Assembly: GCF_007827955.1 (NCBI RefSeq)
Contig: NZ_VITR01000001.1
Span: forward strand, 1 to 64,000
From: Nitrospirillum pindoramense
GTDB taxonomy: Bacteria > Pseudomonadota > Alphaproteobacteria > Azospirillales > Azospirillaceae
Length of the DNA stretch: 64,000 nucleotides
Reading direction: 5' to 3'
The translations under genes were made by a program, and so were the position numbers. This document shows positions 8,275 through 16,699 of this stretch, piece after piece. The notes under the pieces were generated by a model. That model saw only the letters and a program-made list of their open reading frames with translations. It was not told where the DNA came from and did not search any database. Numbering within the stretch: position 1 is the stretch's first letter; each line of letters opens with the position of its first letter.

Positions 8275-8541
8275 ATGACCATCACCGCCGATGTTCTCGC
8301 CGCGCCGCTCTCTTCCCCTCAGGCGGGGCCAGGCGGTTCCGGTTCGGCCGGTTCCGGTTCGGGCGGTTTGGGCAGCGAACTGATGGGCTATCTGCTCATC
8401 GCCTATGCCATGGGGTCTGCCGCTCGGCGCGAGGGACATAGCCTTTTGTCTAATCCCTTCGAGGCAACCGACCCGCTTGGCTCTTTAGGTGATGTCGCGG
8501 ATGCCGACGCCTGGCGGGACGGCTGGTTGAGCGGAGGATAG
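8275..8541 (+). CDS. Small protein resembling ribosome modulation factor (Rmf/CrpP-like C-terminus)
   Basis: An 88-residue protein with a very good ribosome site (GGGAGGAGAA seven bases before the ATG), so it is likely real. Residues about 16-34 are a Gly/Ser-rich low-complexity linker. The C-terminal half has the spacing of Rmf/CrpP-type small proteins: AYAMGSAARREG, then NPF, then a Trp and the closing WRDGW (compare A..G..A...G, NP, W..GW in Rmf). Rmf dimerises ribosomes in stationary phase; CrpP-like proteins of the same fold have other proposed roles. The relation is pattern-based only. The N-terminal linker and the longer NP-to-W interval (about 20 residues) differ from Rmf. It stands alone between non-coding regions. 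Confidence 0.5.
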   Translation: MTITADVLAAPLSSPQAGPGGSGSAGSGSGGLGSELMGYLLIAYAMGSAARREGHSLLSNPFEATDPLGSLGDVADADAWRDGWLSGG

Positions 8542-8853
8542 GAATAGAGCAACCATCTGCGAAGTATGGGATATTTCCCTATGGCGGCGGCCCTGCCCAT
8601 TCCACTTTCCGCACCGGCCTGCCCCTTTTGGCGGCCCCGGATGGCGAAAGGGGGGAAGATGGCGGATGACAAGGGCACCACGTACCCCTAAGCTATATCT
8701 CTTAGCATTTGATTTGGATTATGCTGACCGTGACAGCCCAAGGGTTTCACCCCCGGGCGGCCGGTCCGGCGAACGGCCCGGGTTTCAAGAGCCGACCCCG
8801 CGGGGGTGCCGCATGCGCGGGCACCGCCGAGGCTGTTAAGGAGTAGGGAAGCT
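8542..8853. other. Intergenic region
   Basis: No gene is supported. There is a short AT-rich stretch (around 8690-8730) that may contain the promoter of the gene at 8854, and GC-rich inverted repeats near 8755-8830. Nothing else is recognised. Confidence 0.4.
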
Positions 8854-9087
8854 ATGGTGTTGTCTAGGCGCGGGGGCGAGCCGCCCAAACCCGGTGAATG
8901 GATGGAAGAGGTGAAGCTGCCCAAGCGTCGCCTGCTGGTCCACGCCATCCACCAGCGGGCGGGTCATCCGCCCCATGTCGAATTCCTGGTCGATGGTCGC
9001 GCCAGTGATCGCCTGAGCCTTGCGCTTGAGGTGGTTTTGGACAGCGACCGGTTCCGTCGCATGGGTGTGTCGCAGAACGCCGCCTGA
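8854..9087 (+). CDS. Small conserved-looking hypothetical protein
   Basis: A 77-residue protein preceded by AAGGAGTAGGGA, a strong ribosome site, and followed by a strong terminator, so it is a real single-gene unit. It is charged and soluble with no signal or membrane segment: a proline-rich start (GGEPPKPGEWMEEVKLPKRR) and a middle segment HPPHVEFLVDGRASDRLSLA followed by an acidic/basic helix. I do not recognise a family. An in-frame ATG 16 codons upstream lacks a ribosome site and is rejected as the start. Confidence 0.6.
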   Translation: MVLSRRGGEPPKPGEWMEEVKLPKRRLLVHAIHQRAGHPPHVEFLVDGRASDRLSLALEVVLDSDRFRRMGVSQNAA

Positions 9088-9110
9088 TGCGCGTGAAACG
9101 GTAGGACCGA

Positions 9111-9149
9111 CGACAGCCGGGCCGGCAACGGCCCGGCTGTCGTGTTTTC
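9111..9149 (+). terminator. Terminator after the small hypothetical gene
   Basis: Perfect 13-bp arms (9111-9123 and 9130-9142, loop GGCAAC) followed by TGTTTT. It separates this gene from the convergent deoxyribosyltransferase gene. Confidence 0.85.
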
Positions 9150-9151
9150 AG

Positions 9152-9754
9152 CTACCGTATTTCAGGGCTTGGGGGCTGCCCGGCGATCCAGGCCGCCGCC
9201 GCCGCGACGGCGGCCTCCGCGCCCTGGTACAGGCCGTGGGTGCCGACCCTGCCCCGGGCGGTGATCGCCGGGTCCACCAGCATCAGATTGGCGCCCAGGC
9301 CGAAATCCTCCACCATCTGTCCCGCCGGGTCGCGCCAGGCGCCGTCCTCGCTGCGTGTGACGGGGCCGTGGGCCCGTGTGCGCTCCAGCAGGCTGTCGGC
9401 CGTTTCGGTGTAGGCGAACACCGGCCGCCCCAGCGCCGTGGCGTAGCCCATCTCATAGGCTGTGCCATCGTCGGCGGAGGGGCCCCGGAAGGGGCTGGCG
9501 TTGGCCAGCACCAGGTCCGTCTCCCGAATCAGCGCCAGGTTGGCGGCGCGGATGCGGGCGGCGTGTGCCGCCGGCGGCTCCCCAGGGGTGGCGGCGACCG
9601 CGCCATCCAGGGGAAAGACGCCGACGATGCCATGTCGCGCGCACACGGCGCGCAGCACTTCGGCCGCGGCACCCGGGTCGGGCAGGAACACCTCCGGCCC
9701 CGCCAGGTAGGCCCGCCATACTTTCTTGTCGACCCGCACGTCCCCGTCCCCCAT
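9152..9754 (-). CDS. Nucleoside 2-deoxyribosyltransferase
   Basis: Transfers the deoxyribose of one nucleoside to another base, a salvage step. The 200-residue protein has the family motifs: AYLAGPEVF near the N-terminus, ETDLVLANASPFRGPSADDG, and GTAYEMGYATALGRPVFAY containing the catalytic Glu. It immediately follows cpdB. A GTG at 9769 would overlap the cpdB stop as GTGA, while the ATG at 9754 has GAGGAT at good spacing; I choose the ATG, but either is possible. Its place at the end of the nucleoside uptake block fits nucleoside salvage. Confidence 0.88.
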   Translation of the reverse strand: MGDGDVRVDKKVWRAYLAGPEVFLPDPGAAAEVLRAVCARHGIVGVFPLDGAVAATPGEPPAAHAARIRAANLALIRETDLVLANASPFRGPSADDGTAYEMGYATALGRPVFAYTETADSLLERTRAHGPVTRSEDGAWRDPAGQMVEDFGLGANLMLVDPAITARGRVGTHGLYQGAEAAVAAAAAWIAGQPPSPEIR

Positions 9755-9765
9755 CCGACCGATCC

Positions 9766-11763
9766 TCACTTGCCTAGGGCCTGGCCGGCCAGCGCCGTCG
9801 GTGACAGGTCGACGCGGAACAGCTCCAGCCCCGGCTCGCCCGGGCCGGCGTCGCTGAGGTTGGGGTAGTTGGTCAGCAGTGGGGCGGCCTTGGCGTTGGT
9901 GTCGTACAGCACCGTCACCGGCGCTGCGATGGGGGCGAAACCCCAGCTGTGGTTGGTCTTGGGCATCAGCGTGCCGACGCCGCGCAGATGGTCGGCGATG
10001 ATCTCCTGGATCGTCTCCGTCCCGGAATAGACGATATTTTTGCCATCCAGGCCGGGGAAGTTGCCGCCGCCGTTGGCGCGGTAGTTGTTGGTGACGACGA
10101 TGAATTCGTCATCGTCCTTCACCGGCCGGCCCTCATAGCGCAGGTCGACGATGCGGTGGTTGTCGCCGGGCAGCGGCTTGCCATCGCCCCCGAAGCGGGG
10201 TGCCTGGGTCAGGTCGACCCGCCAGGTGACGCCATCGATGACATCGAAGTCGAAGCTGGGAACAGCGCGGTTCACCAGCATCTGCGCTTCCTTCTTGGCC
10301 GGATCGATGCGGTTGAACACGCGCGCCGCCATTTCCAGCCAATCCCGCACCTGGGCGCCCGTCACCTTCACCGCCGCGACGGTGTTGGGATAGAGGTAGA
10401 GGTCGGCCACGTTGCGCAGGCTGATCTGCCCGGCGGCCACGTCGGTGAAATAGTCGGGTCCCGGCTTGCCGCCGGCCTTGAACGGGGCCGCGGCCGACAG
10501 GATGGGTAGCCCGGCGTAGGGGCCGCCCGCCAGGGCCTTGGCCACATAGGCGCGCTGGGCGTCGGACACGATGTCCAGGGCCGGCTGGTCGGCGATGAAG
10601 GCGAAATAGGTCTCGATGCGGCCGGTGCTCTTGCCCACGGGCTGGCGCACATAGTCCAGCGTGGCCTGGTGCGCGGCCTGGGCCAGGGCCGCCACCTGCG
10701 CGTCCGGTTCCACCAGGGGGGTGGCCTTGCCATTCACCCGCGTCAGCACGGCGCGGGTTTCGGCATGGCCGCCGACCACGATCCAGCCACCCTTGCCGTC
10801 ATGGGCCTTGGGATCGGCGGACAGGATCAGGTCGATCACGCCCAGATGGTCGCCGAAGAATCCGGCCATGACCACCGGCTTGCCATGGATCAGGCCGTGA
10901 GGGATGTCGGCGTCCGGCAGGTTGGCATAATCGGCACCGGGGAAGACGCGGTGGGAATGGCCGGTGACGACGGCGTCCACCTCGGGGATGGCGGCAACCG
11001 CGACGCCGGCGTTCTCCGCCATCTTCTGGTAGGGCGCGCCCGACAGGCCGCTGTGCGTCACCACCACCACCACGTCGGCCCCCTGGGCCTTCAGGTCGCG
11101 GGCCGTCTTGGCCGCCACGTCCACGATGTCGGCGGTGGTGACCTTGCCCTCCAGCTTGTCCTTGTCCCACAGCACGATCTGGGGCGTCAGCACGCCGACC
11201 ACGCCCACCCGCACCGTGTGCTTGGCGCCGGTGCCGTCGGTGAACTGCCGGTCCAGGATGACGCCGGCGGGGAACAGCGGCTGGCCATCCTCCACCCGGT
11301 TCACGTTGCCGGCCAGCACGGGGTACTTGGCCTCCTTCTCCGCCGCGACGGCGTAATCCAGGCCGAAGTTGAATTCATGGTTGCCCATGACGGCGGCGTC
11401 ATAGCCCAGGGCGTTCATGGCGGCGATGATGGGCTGGAACTTGCCCGGCCCCAGGCCCTGGACGCGGGCCACATAGTCGCCCATGGGCGTACCCTGGATC
11501 AGGTCGCCGGCATCCACCAGCAGGGTGTTGGGCTTTTCCGCGCGCGCCTTGCGGATCAGGCTGGCCACCCGCACCAGGCCGACGCCCGGGTCCGGCCTGT
11601 CGGCGTAGTAATCGTAATCCATGAGGTTCATGTGCAGGTCGGTCGTCGACAGGATCTGCACGTCGATCTGCTCGGGCCGGGCCTCCTGCGCCGTCGCGGT
11701 CACGGCCCCGATCAGCATGCTACCGGTCAACAGCAGGGCGGCCAGGCGGCGGCGGGCGGGCAT
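9766..11763 (-). CDS. cpdB: 2',3'-cyclic-nucleotide 2'-phosphodiesterase / 3'-nucleotidase
   Basis: Periplasmic enzyme that converts 2',3'-cyclic nucleotides and 3'-nucleotides to nucleosides. It is 665 residues with a signal peptide (cleavage about 25) and the metallophosphatase motifs TTDLHMNL, DAGDLIQGT, GNHEFNFG, VVVTHSGL and GHSHRVF, then the C-terminal 5'-nucleotidase substrate domain with NNYRANGGGNFPG. Length and order fit CpdB. It lies 118 bp downstream of the second nucleoside permease and overlaps or abuts the deoxyribosyltransferase gene, so it would make nucleosides for the transporter encoded next to it. The ATG has AAGGA upstream. Confidence 0.94.
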   Translation of the reverse strand: MPARRRLAALLLTGSMLIGAVTATAQEARPEQIDVQILSTTDLHMNLMDYDYYADRPDPGVGLVRVASLIRKARAEKPNTLLVDAGDLIQGTPMGDYVARVQGLGPGKFQPIIAAMNALGYDAAVMGNHEFNFGLDYAVAAEKEAKYPVLAGNVNRVEDGQPLFPAGVILDRQFTDGTGAKHTVRVGVVGVLTPQIVLWDKDKLEGKVTTADIVDVAAKTARDLKAQGADVVVVVTHSGLSGAPYQKMAENAGVAVAAIPEVDAVVTGHSHRVFPGADYANLPDADIPHGLIHGKPVVMAGFFGDHLGVIDLILSADPKAHDGKGGWIVVGGHAETRAVLTRVNGKATPLVEPDAQVAALAQAAHQATLDYVRQPVGKSTGRIETYFAFIADQPALDIVSDAQRAYVAKALAGGPYAGLPILSAAAPFKAGGKPGPDYFTDVAAGQISLRNVADLYLYPNTVAAVKVTGAQVRDWLEMAARVFNRIDPAKKEAQMLVNRAVPSFDFDVIDGVTWRVDLTQAPRFGGDGKPLPGDNHRIVDLRYEGRPVKDDDEFIVVTNNYRANGGGNFPGLDGKNIVYSGTETIQEIIADHLRGVGTLMPKTNHSWGFAPIAAPVTVLYDTNAKAAPLLTNYPNLSDAGPGEPGLELFRVDLSPTALAGQALGK

Positions 11764-11881
11764 GGCGGGGCGTCCTTCATCGGCGTCGGGGAAATGGCGG
11801 GGCCGGCGTCCGGCCCCCGCCCTGGCTTTACAGGCGCGCTGTTACATCAAGATGATCGGCGCCCGCCTTGATGTAGGTCGC

Positions 11882-12856
11882 TCAGCGATCTTTGACATAG
11901 GCTTGGCCGGCCGCCTTGGGCGGGATGGACTTGCCGACGAAGCCGGCCAGCAGCAGCACGGTCAGGATGTAGGGCAGCACTTCGATGATCTGCACCGGCA
12001 CCGCGCCGACCACCGGCAGGGCCACCCCCTGCAAACGGGCCTGCAAGGCGTCGGTGGCGGCGAACAGCAGGCAGCCCGCCAGGGTGGGATAGGGCCGCCA
12101 CTTGCCCAGGATCAGGGCAGCCAGCGCCAGGTATCCCTTGCCGGCGGTCATGTTCTCCTGAAAGCCGGCGCCCTGTGCGATGGAGAGATAGGCGCCGGCG
12201 ACACCGCATAGGGCGCCGGTGATCAGCACGGCGCGATAGCGCAGCCAGGGCACGGAAATGCCGGCGGTGTCCACGGCGGCCGGGTTTTCCCCCACCGCCC
12301 GCAGGCGCAGGCCGAAGCGGGTGCGGTAGGCGACCCATGAGGTGAGGGGCACGGCCAGGACCGCCAGGTAGACCAGCAGGTTCTGTCCGCCCACGACCTC
12401 ACCATAAAGGCGGCCCAGCAGGGGCACGCCGCGCAGGGCGTCGGTCAGGGGGAAATGCAGGCCCAGGAAACGCTGCGTGCCGTCCAGCGACGGGGTGCGG
12501 CCGCCCAGGTCGAACCAGGCGTTGGCCAGCACGGCGGTCAGGCCGGCGGCGATGGTGTTGATGGCGACGCCGGCCACGACCTGGTCGCCGCGATGGGTGA
12601 TGCAGGCGAAGCCGTGCACCAGGGCCAGCACCAGCGATGCCGCGATGGCGGCCGCCAGGCCCGCCCAAGGCGACCCGGTGGCGGTGGCGGTGGCGGCGGC
12701 GGCGAAGGCGCCGGTCAGCATCTTGCCCTCCAGGCCGATGTCGACCACGCCGGCGCGCTCGGAATAGAAGCCGGCCAGTGCCGCCAGCACCAGCGGTGTC
12801 GCCAGGCGCACGGTGCTGGCCAGCAGCGACACGATCCACAGGGCGGTATCGTCCAT
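11882..12856 (-). CDS. Nucleoside-type ABC transporter permease (second permease)
   Basis: Inner-membrane permease of 324 residues with about eight to ten hydrophobic segments, of the BPD_transp_2 type found in BMP-dependent nucleoside importers. Diagnostic segments are FSERAGVVDIGLEGKML-like (here YSERAGVVDIGLEGKML), the loop RAVGENPAAVDTAGISV and the ALILGKWRPYPTLAGCLLFA helix. It is the last of the transporter genes, 19 bp after the first permease. The C-terminus ends in a basic tail. Substrate class (nucleosides or bases) is inferred from the binding protein type, the RutR box and the salvage enzymes downstream. Confidence 0.92.
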   Translation of the reverse strand: MDDTALWIVSLLASTVRLATPLVLAALAGFYSERAGVVDIGLEGKMLTGAFAAAATATATGSPWAGLAAAIAASLVLALVHGFACITHRGDQVVAGVAINTIAAGLTAVLANAWFDLGGRTPSLDGTQRFLGLHFPLTDALRGVPLLGRLYGEVVGGQNLLVYLAVLAVPLTSWVAYRTRFGLRLRAVGENPAAVDTAGISVPWLRYRAVLITGALCGVAGAYLSIAQGAGFQENMTAGKGYLALAALILGKWRPYPTLAGCLLFAATDALQARLQGVALPVVGAVPVQIIEVLPYILTVLLLAGFVGKSIPPKAAGQAYVKDR

Positions 12857-12875
12857 GATCTCTTCCCCCGGATCT

Positions 12876-14000
12876 TTAAGCGCGCTGGCCGGCGGCGGCC
12901 GGGGCCTTGGGCTTCAACAGGCGCAGCAGCGCCGGGCGGAACATATGCTCCAGCGCGCCGGAGAACAGGATGACCACGCCCTGGATGACGACCACCAGGC
13001 GCGGGCTGATCTCATTGTATTCGAACGACAGCTCGGCCCCGCCCTGGTACAGGGCGCCGAACAGCAGCGACGACAGGACGATGCCCACCGGGTGCCCCCG
13101 GCCCATCAGGGCCACGGCGATGCCGGTGAAGCCCATGCCGGCCTGGAAGTTCAGGGTGATGCGGTGCTGCACCCCCTGCAGCTCGTTGATGCCGACCAGG
13201 CCGGCCAGCGCGCCGGAAATGGCCATGGCGACGACGATGGTGGTGCGGGCGTTCATGCCGGCATAGCGCGCCGCCGCCTCGTTGGCGCCCACCGTGCGCA
13301 TCTGGAAACCCCAGCGGGTGTGCCAGATCAGGAACCAGACCCCACCGGCGCAGAGCAGCGCCAGGATCAGCGACAGGTTCAGGGGCAGGGTGGGGGTGCG
13401 ATACCCCAGGGCGGCCGCGATCTCCTTCACCGCCGGCAGGAAGGTGCTCTCGGCGAACTCCCGGCTTTCCGGCGCCATCTGGCCATGCTCGATCAGCGGC
13501 CCGCCCAGCAGGTAGACCATCAGGGCGCTGGCCAGGAAGTTGAACATGATGGTGGTGATGACGATGTGGCTGCCGCGATAGGCCTGCAGATACCCCGGGA
13601 CCAGGCCCCACACCGCGCCGAACAGGGCGCCCGCCAGCACCGCCACCGGCAACACCGCGTACCAGGGCCAGCCGCTCAAGGCCAGGCACACCAGGCCGGT
13701 GCCCAGGCCGCCGACATAGGCCTGGCCCTCGCCGCCGATGTTGAACAGGCCGGCATGGTTGGCGATGGCCACGGCCAGGCCGGTGAAGATCAGGCTGGTG
13801 GCGTAATAAAGGGTGTAGCTGAGGCCCGTGCCGCTGCCCACCGCGCCCTTGACCATGAAGGCCAGCGCGGAAACGGGGTCCTGGCCGATGGCCAGGATGA
13901 CCAGGGATGACACCACCAGGGCGGCGCCCAGGTTGATGGCCGGCAGCAGGGCCAGCGTGGCCCAGCGCGGCAGGCCGTCGGAATTGGTTGACGCGCTCAT
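12876..14000 (-). CDS. Nucleoside-type ABC transporter permease (first permease)
   Basis: Inner-membrane permease of 374 residues partnering the next gene. Typical features are ANHAGLFNIGGEGQAYVGGL after the second helix, GSHIVITTIMFNFLASALMV, and the coupling loop RTVGANEAAARYAGMNAR. Its ATG overlaps the stop of the RhuM-family gene as ATGA, so translation of this essential permease depends on ribosomes leaving RhuM. In related operons the first permease normally follows the ATPase gene directly; here RhuM has come between. Confidence 0.93.
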   Translation of the reverse strand: MSASTNSDGLPRWATLALLPAINLGAALVVSSLVILAIGQDPVSALAFMVKGAVGSGTGLSYTLYYATSLIFTGLAVAIANHAGLFNIGGEGQAYVGGLGTGLVCLALSGWPWYAVLPVAVLAGALFGAVWGLVPGYLQAYRGSHIVITTIMFNFLASALMVYLLGGPLIEHGQMAPESREFAESTFLPAVKEIAAALGYRTPTLPLNLSLILALLCAGGVWFLIWHTRWGFQMRTVGANEAAARYAGMNARTTIVVAMAISGALAGLVGINELQGVQHRITLNFQAGMGFTGIAVALMGRGHPVGIVLSSLLFGALYQGGAELSFEYNEISPRLVVVIQGVVILFSGALEHMFRPALLRLLKPKAPAAAGQRA

Positions 14001-15040
14001 GCCGCACCGTCCCGGCGCGATGGAGCGTGGCCATGCAGGCCGGATTCAATGCGCTTCAACTCGGCCTCTATGTCCTGTTCGTATTCTTGCTGGGCACGTT
14101 GGCGCTCCGCTTCCCGACGTGCGGCATCGAATGCCTCATAGCGCTGTTCCACCACCTGCTGCATGCGGTCGTGGCTGACGCTGCCGGCGTGGGCCAGCAC
14201 AGGTCGATCCGTGAATTTCAAATAGTCATCCACGAAACGCCCCCAGTCGGCCATGGTCGTCTGCTGTCGCCGCTGCGCCCGATCAACTGCCAGGTCAAGG
14301 AAGGCAGAGACCAGGCGGTTCAGTTCCCGCACCTCGGTGTCCGCTAGATAGTTCTTGGCGGTGGCGACGTCGACCTTGCGCACACGATCACCGGACCAGG
14401 CGGTCAGGCCCATGTTCGCCTTGGCGGGGTCAGCGCGGCTGACGATCAGTTCCGCCGCCGTGTGGCTGGTCACAGCCCACAGCATCTTGTTCTGAATGCT
14501 CTGAAAGAAACGACGGGCCGTCTCCGCCTTCCCGTCGTAGTCTGCGGCGGTGGCGAACAGATCCCTGACTTTTTGATAGAAGCGCTTCTCCGAGGCCCGG
14601 ATGGCCTGGATGCGTTCCAGCAGTTCGTCGAAATAGTCGAAGCCTTCCGATGGCTCCGCCAGCCGGCGATCATCGATGGCGAAGCCTTTGACCAGATAGT
14701 CCTTAAGCACGCTGTTGGCCCAGCGGCGGAACTGGCTGCCGCGCGGGCTGCGCACGCGGAAGCCGACCGCCAGGATCACCTCCAGTCCGTACAGGGTGAC
14801 CTTACGACGGACTTGCCGATCGCCTTCGGTTTGAACTTGTAAGTAATCCTTACAGGTTCCCTCCCGCGCAACCTCTTCACTGGCGAAGATGGCACGAACG
14901 TGCTGGGTGACGTTTTGAGGTGTTGTCTGGAATAGCTCCGCCATGCCGGCTTGGCTAAGCCAGACCGTGCCCCCGTCAATGGCCAGGCGGACTTGGGCCC
15001 GGCCGTCCTCGGTATTGTAGAGAATGAATTCGCCGCTCAT
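13997..15040 (-). CDS. RhuM-family protein embedded in the transporter operon
   Basis: A 347-residue RhuM (virulence RhuM/PF13310-type) protein. The N-terminus is diagnostic: FILYNTEDG, VWLSQAGMAELFQTTPQNVT with a helix-turn-helix look, then CKDYLQVQTEGDRQVRRKV, VGFRVRSPRGSQFRRWAN and LKDYLVKGFAIDDRRLAEP. The C-terminal half is helical (EKRFYQKVRDLFATAADYD; late ADWGRFVDDYLKFTD) and ends in a charged coiled-coil rich in Glu, Arg and Gln. RhuM genes usually occur singly in variable or defence-associated regions; their biochemical role is not settled. Here the gene overlaps the ATPase stop by ATGA and the permease start by ATGA. Its base composition is visibly more AT-rich than the neighbours, which suggests acquisition. 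Confidence 0.9.
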   Translation of the reverse strand: MSGEFILYNTEDGRAQVRLAIDGGTVWLSQAGMAELFQTTPQNVTQHVRAIFASEEVAREGTCKDYLQVQTEGDRQVRRKVTLYGLEVILAVGFRVRSPRGSQFRRWANSVLKDYLVKGFAIDDRRLAEPSEGFDYFDELLERIQAIRASEKRFYQKVRDLFATAADYDGKAETARRFFQSIQNKMLWAVTSHTAAELIVSRADPAKANMGLTAWSGDRVRKVDVATAKNYLADTEVRELNRLVSAFLDLAVDRAQRRQQTTMADWGRFVDDYLKFTDRPVLAHAGSVSHDRMQQVVEQRYEAFDAARREAERQRAQQEYEQDIEAELKRIESGLHGHAPSRRDGAA

Positions 15041-16638
15041 ACCGCCTGTCCACCCGCTTCGGCGCGCGGCTGTTCCATATCGTCGGTGATGCCGGCCATC
15101 AGGCGGCCGATCAATCCCTCGGTCGCGTCTTCGGCCGCCAGCTCGCCGGTGATGGCGCCGTCGCACATCACCAGGATGCGGTCGGACAGGGCCATAATCT
15201 CCTCCAACTCGGCGGAGACCAGCAGGATGGCCTTGCCGGCGTCGCGCATGGCCAGCAGGCGGCGATGGATGAACTCGATGGCGCCGATGTCAACGCCCCG
15301 GGTGGGCTGGCCCACCAGCAGCACGTTGGGGTCGCGCTCCATCTCCCGGCCCAGCACCAGCTTCTGCTGGTTGCCGCCAGAAAAGAGCGAGGTGCGTAGG
15401 GATGGCTGGCGGGGGCGGACGTCCCAATCCTCCATCAGGCGGGCGGTGGCGGCGGCCACCCGCTTCCAGTTAAGGCGCGGGCCGTCAGCCATGGCCGGGT
15501 CGTCCTGATAGCCCAGCAGGGCGTTCTGGAAGGCGGGGAAGGGCTTCACCACCGCGCGGCGCAGGCGATCCTCCGGCACATGGGCGATGCCCTGGCGCCG
15601 GGCCTGGGCCGGGTCCATGGGGGCCTCCGGCGTCACGTCACGGCCATTGATGTGGAAGCGGCCGCGCTGGAACGGCGTCATGCCCGACAGCGCCTCCAGC
15701 AATTCCGACTGGCCGTTGCCGGCCACGCCGGCCACGCCCACGATCTCCCCGGCCCGCACGCGGAAGGTGGCGCCCTTCAGGCGCTCCACCCCCCGCTCGT
15801 CGATCACGCTCAGGTCCTCCACCGTCAGCAGCGGCGCGCCCGCGGGCGCCCCCAGCCGGCGGACGACGGGGTTGGCGCGGCGGCCCACCATGGCTTCGGC
15901 CAGCGCGGCCTCGCTGGTGTCCCGGGTGTCGAAGTTGGCCACCACCGCCCCCTGGCGCAGCACCGACACGGCGTCGGTGATGGCCATGATCTCCTTCAGC
16001 TTGTGGGTGATCATCAGGATGGTGCGGCCCTGGGCGCGCAGCGCGTCCAGGATGCGGAACAGGTCCTGCACCTCCGGGGGCGACAGCACGGCCGTCGGCT
16101 CATCCAGGATCAGCACCTGGGCGCCGCGATAAAGCGCCTTCAGGATTTCCACCCGCTGTTGCACGCCCACGTTCAGGTCGGCGACCTTGGTGTCCAGCGG
16201 CACGTCCAGGCGATAGGCTTTCTCCAGCCGCTCCACCTCCGCCCGGGCCTTGCGGATGCCGTCCTTCAGCAGGGCGCCGCCCTCGGCCCCCAGCATCAGG
16301 TTTTCCAGCACGGTGAACTCCTCCACCAGCATGAAGTGCTGGTGGACCATGCCGATGCCCAGGTTGATGGCGTCCTTGGGCTCGCGGATGCGCGCCTCGG
16401 CGCCGTTCACCAGGATCTGCCCCTCATCGGCCTGGTAGAAGCCGTAGAGGATGCTCATCAAGGTGGACTTGCCGGCGCCGTTCTCCCCCACCAGGCCATG
16501 GATGGACCCGGCGCGGATGCGCAGGCTCACGGCCTTGTTGGCGTGGACGGGGCCGAAGCGCTTGTCGATGCCCACCAGTTCCACGGCCCAGGGGCCCGGC
16601 GGCGGCGGGGAAGTCGGGGGGGGAACGGTCTGCGACAC
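15037..16638 (-). CDS. Nucleoside-type ABC transporter ATPase (two nucleotide-binding domains)
   Basis: Energy-coupling subunit of 533 residues with two fused ATPase domains. Domain 1 (about 18-255) has Walker A GENGAGKST, signature LNVGVQQRVE and Walker B VLILDEPTAVLSP. Domain 2 (about 270-515) has the degenerate Walker A GVAGNGQSE common in this family, signature LFSGGNQQKL and VLLVGQPTRGVDIG. This double architecture, with BMP binding protein and paired permeases, defines the nucleoside importers. The start is GTG at 16638, with a proline-rich leader; no strong ribosome site is visible and initiation may be weak or coupled. Its stop overlaps the RhuM start. Confidence 0.93.
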   Translation of the reverse strand: MSQTVPPPTSPPPPGPWAVELVGIDKRFGPVHANKAVSLRIRAGSIHGLVGENGAGKSTLMSILYGFYQADEGQILVNGAEARIREPKDAINLGIGMVHQHFMLVEEFTVLENLMLGAEGGALLKDGIRKARAEVERLEKAYRLDVPLDTKVADLNVGVQQRVEILKALYRGAQVLILDEPTAVLSPPEVQDLFRILDALRAQGRTILMITHKLKEIMAITDAVSVLRQGAVVANFDTRDTSEAALAEAMVGRRANPVVRRLGAPAGAPLLTVEDLSVIDERGVERLKGATFRVRAGEIVGVAGVAGNGQSELLEALSGMTPFQRGRFHINGRDVTPEAPMDPAQARRQGIAHVPEDRLRRAVVKPFPAFQNALLGYQDDPAMADGPRLNWKRVAAATARLMEDWDVRPRQPSLRTSLFSGGNQQKLVLGREMERDPNVLLVGQPTRGVDIGAIEFIHRRLLAMRDAGKAILLVSAELEEIMALSDRILVMCDGAITGELAAEDATEGLIGRLMAGITDDMEQPRAEAGGQAV

Positions 16639-16699
16639 GGGGCGGCTGGTCTCTAGATCAGGGGGGCAATAGGCGGCCCCGAGGCGTGGCGGGGCGGCG

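Noticed and set aside
8403-8681. 92-codon minus-strand frame overlapping the Rmf-like gene
   Set aside because: It has no ribosome site or family and overlaps a well-supported small gene.
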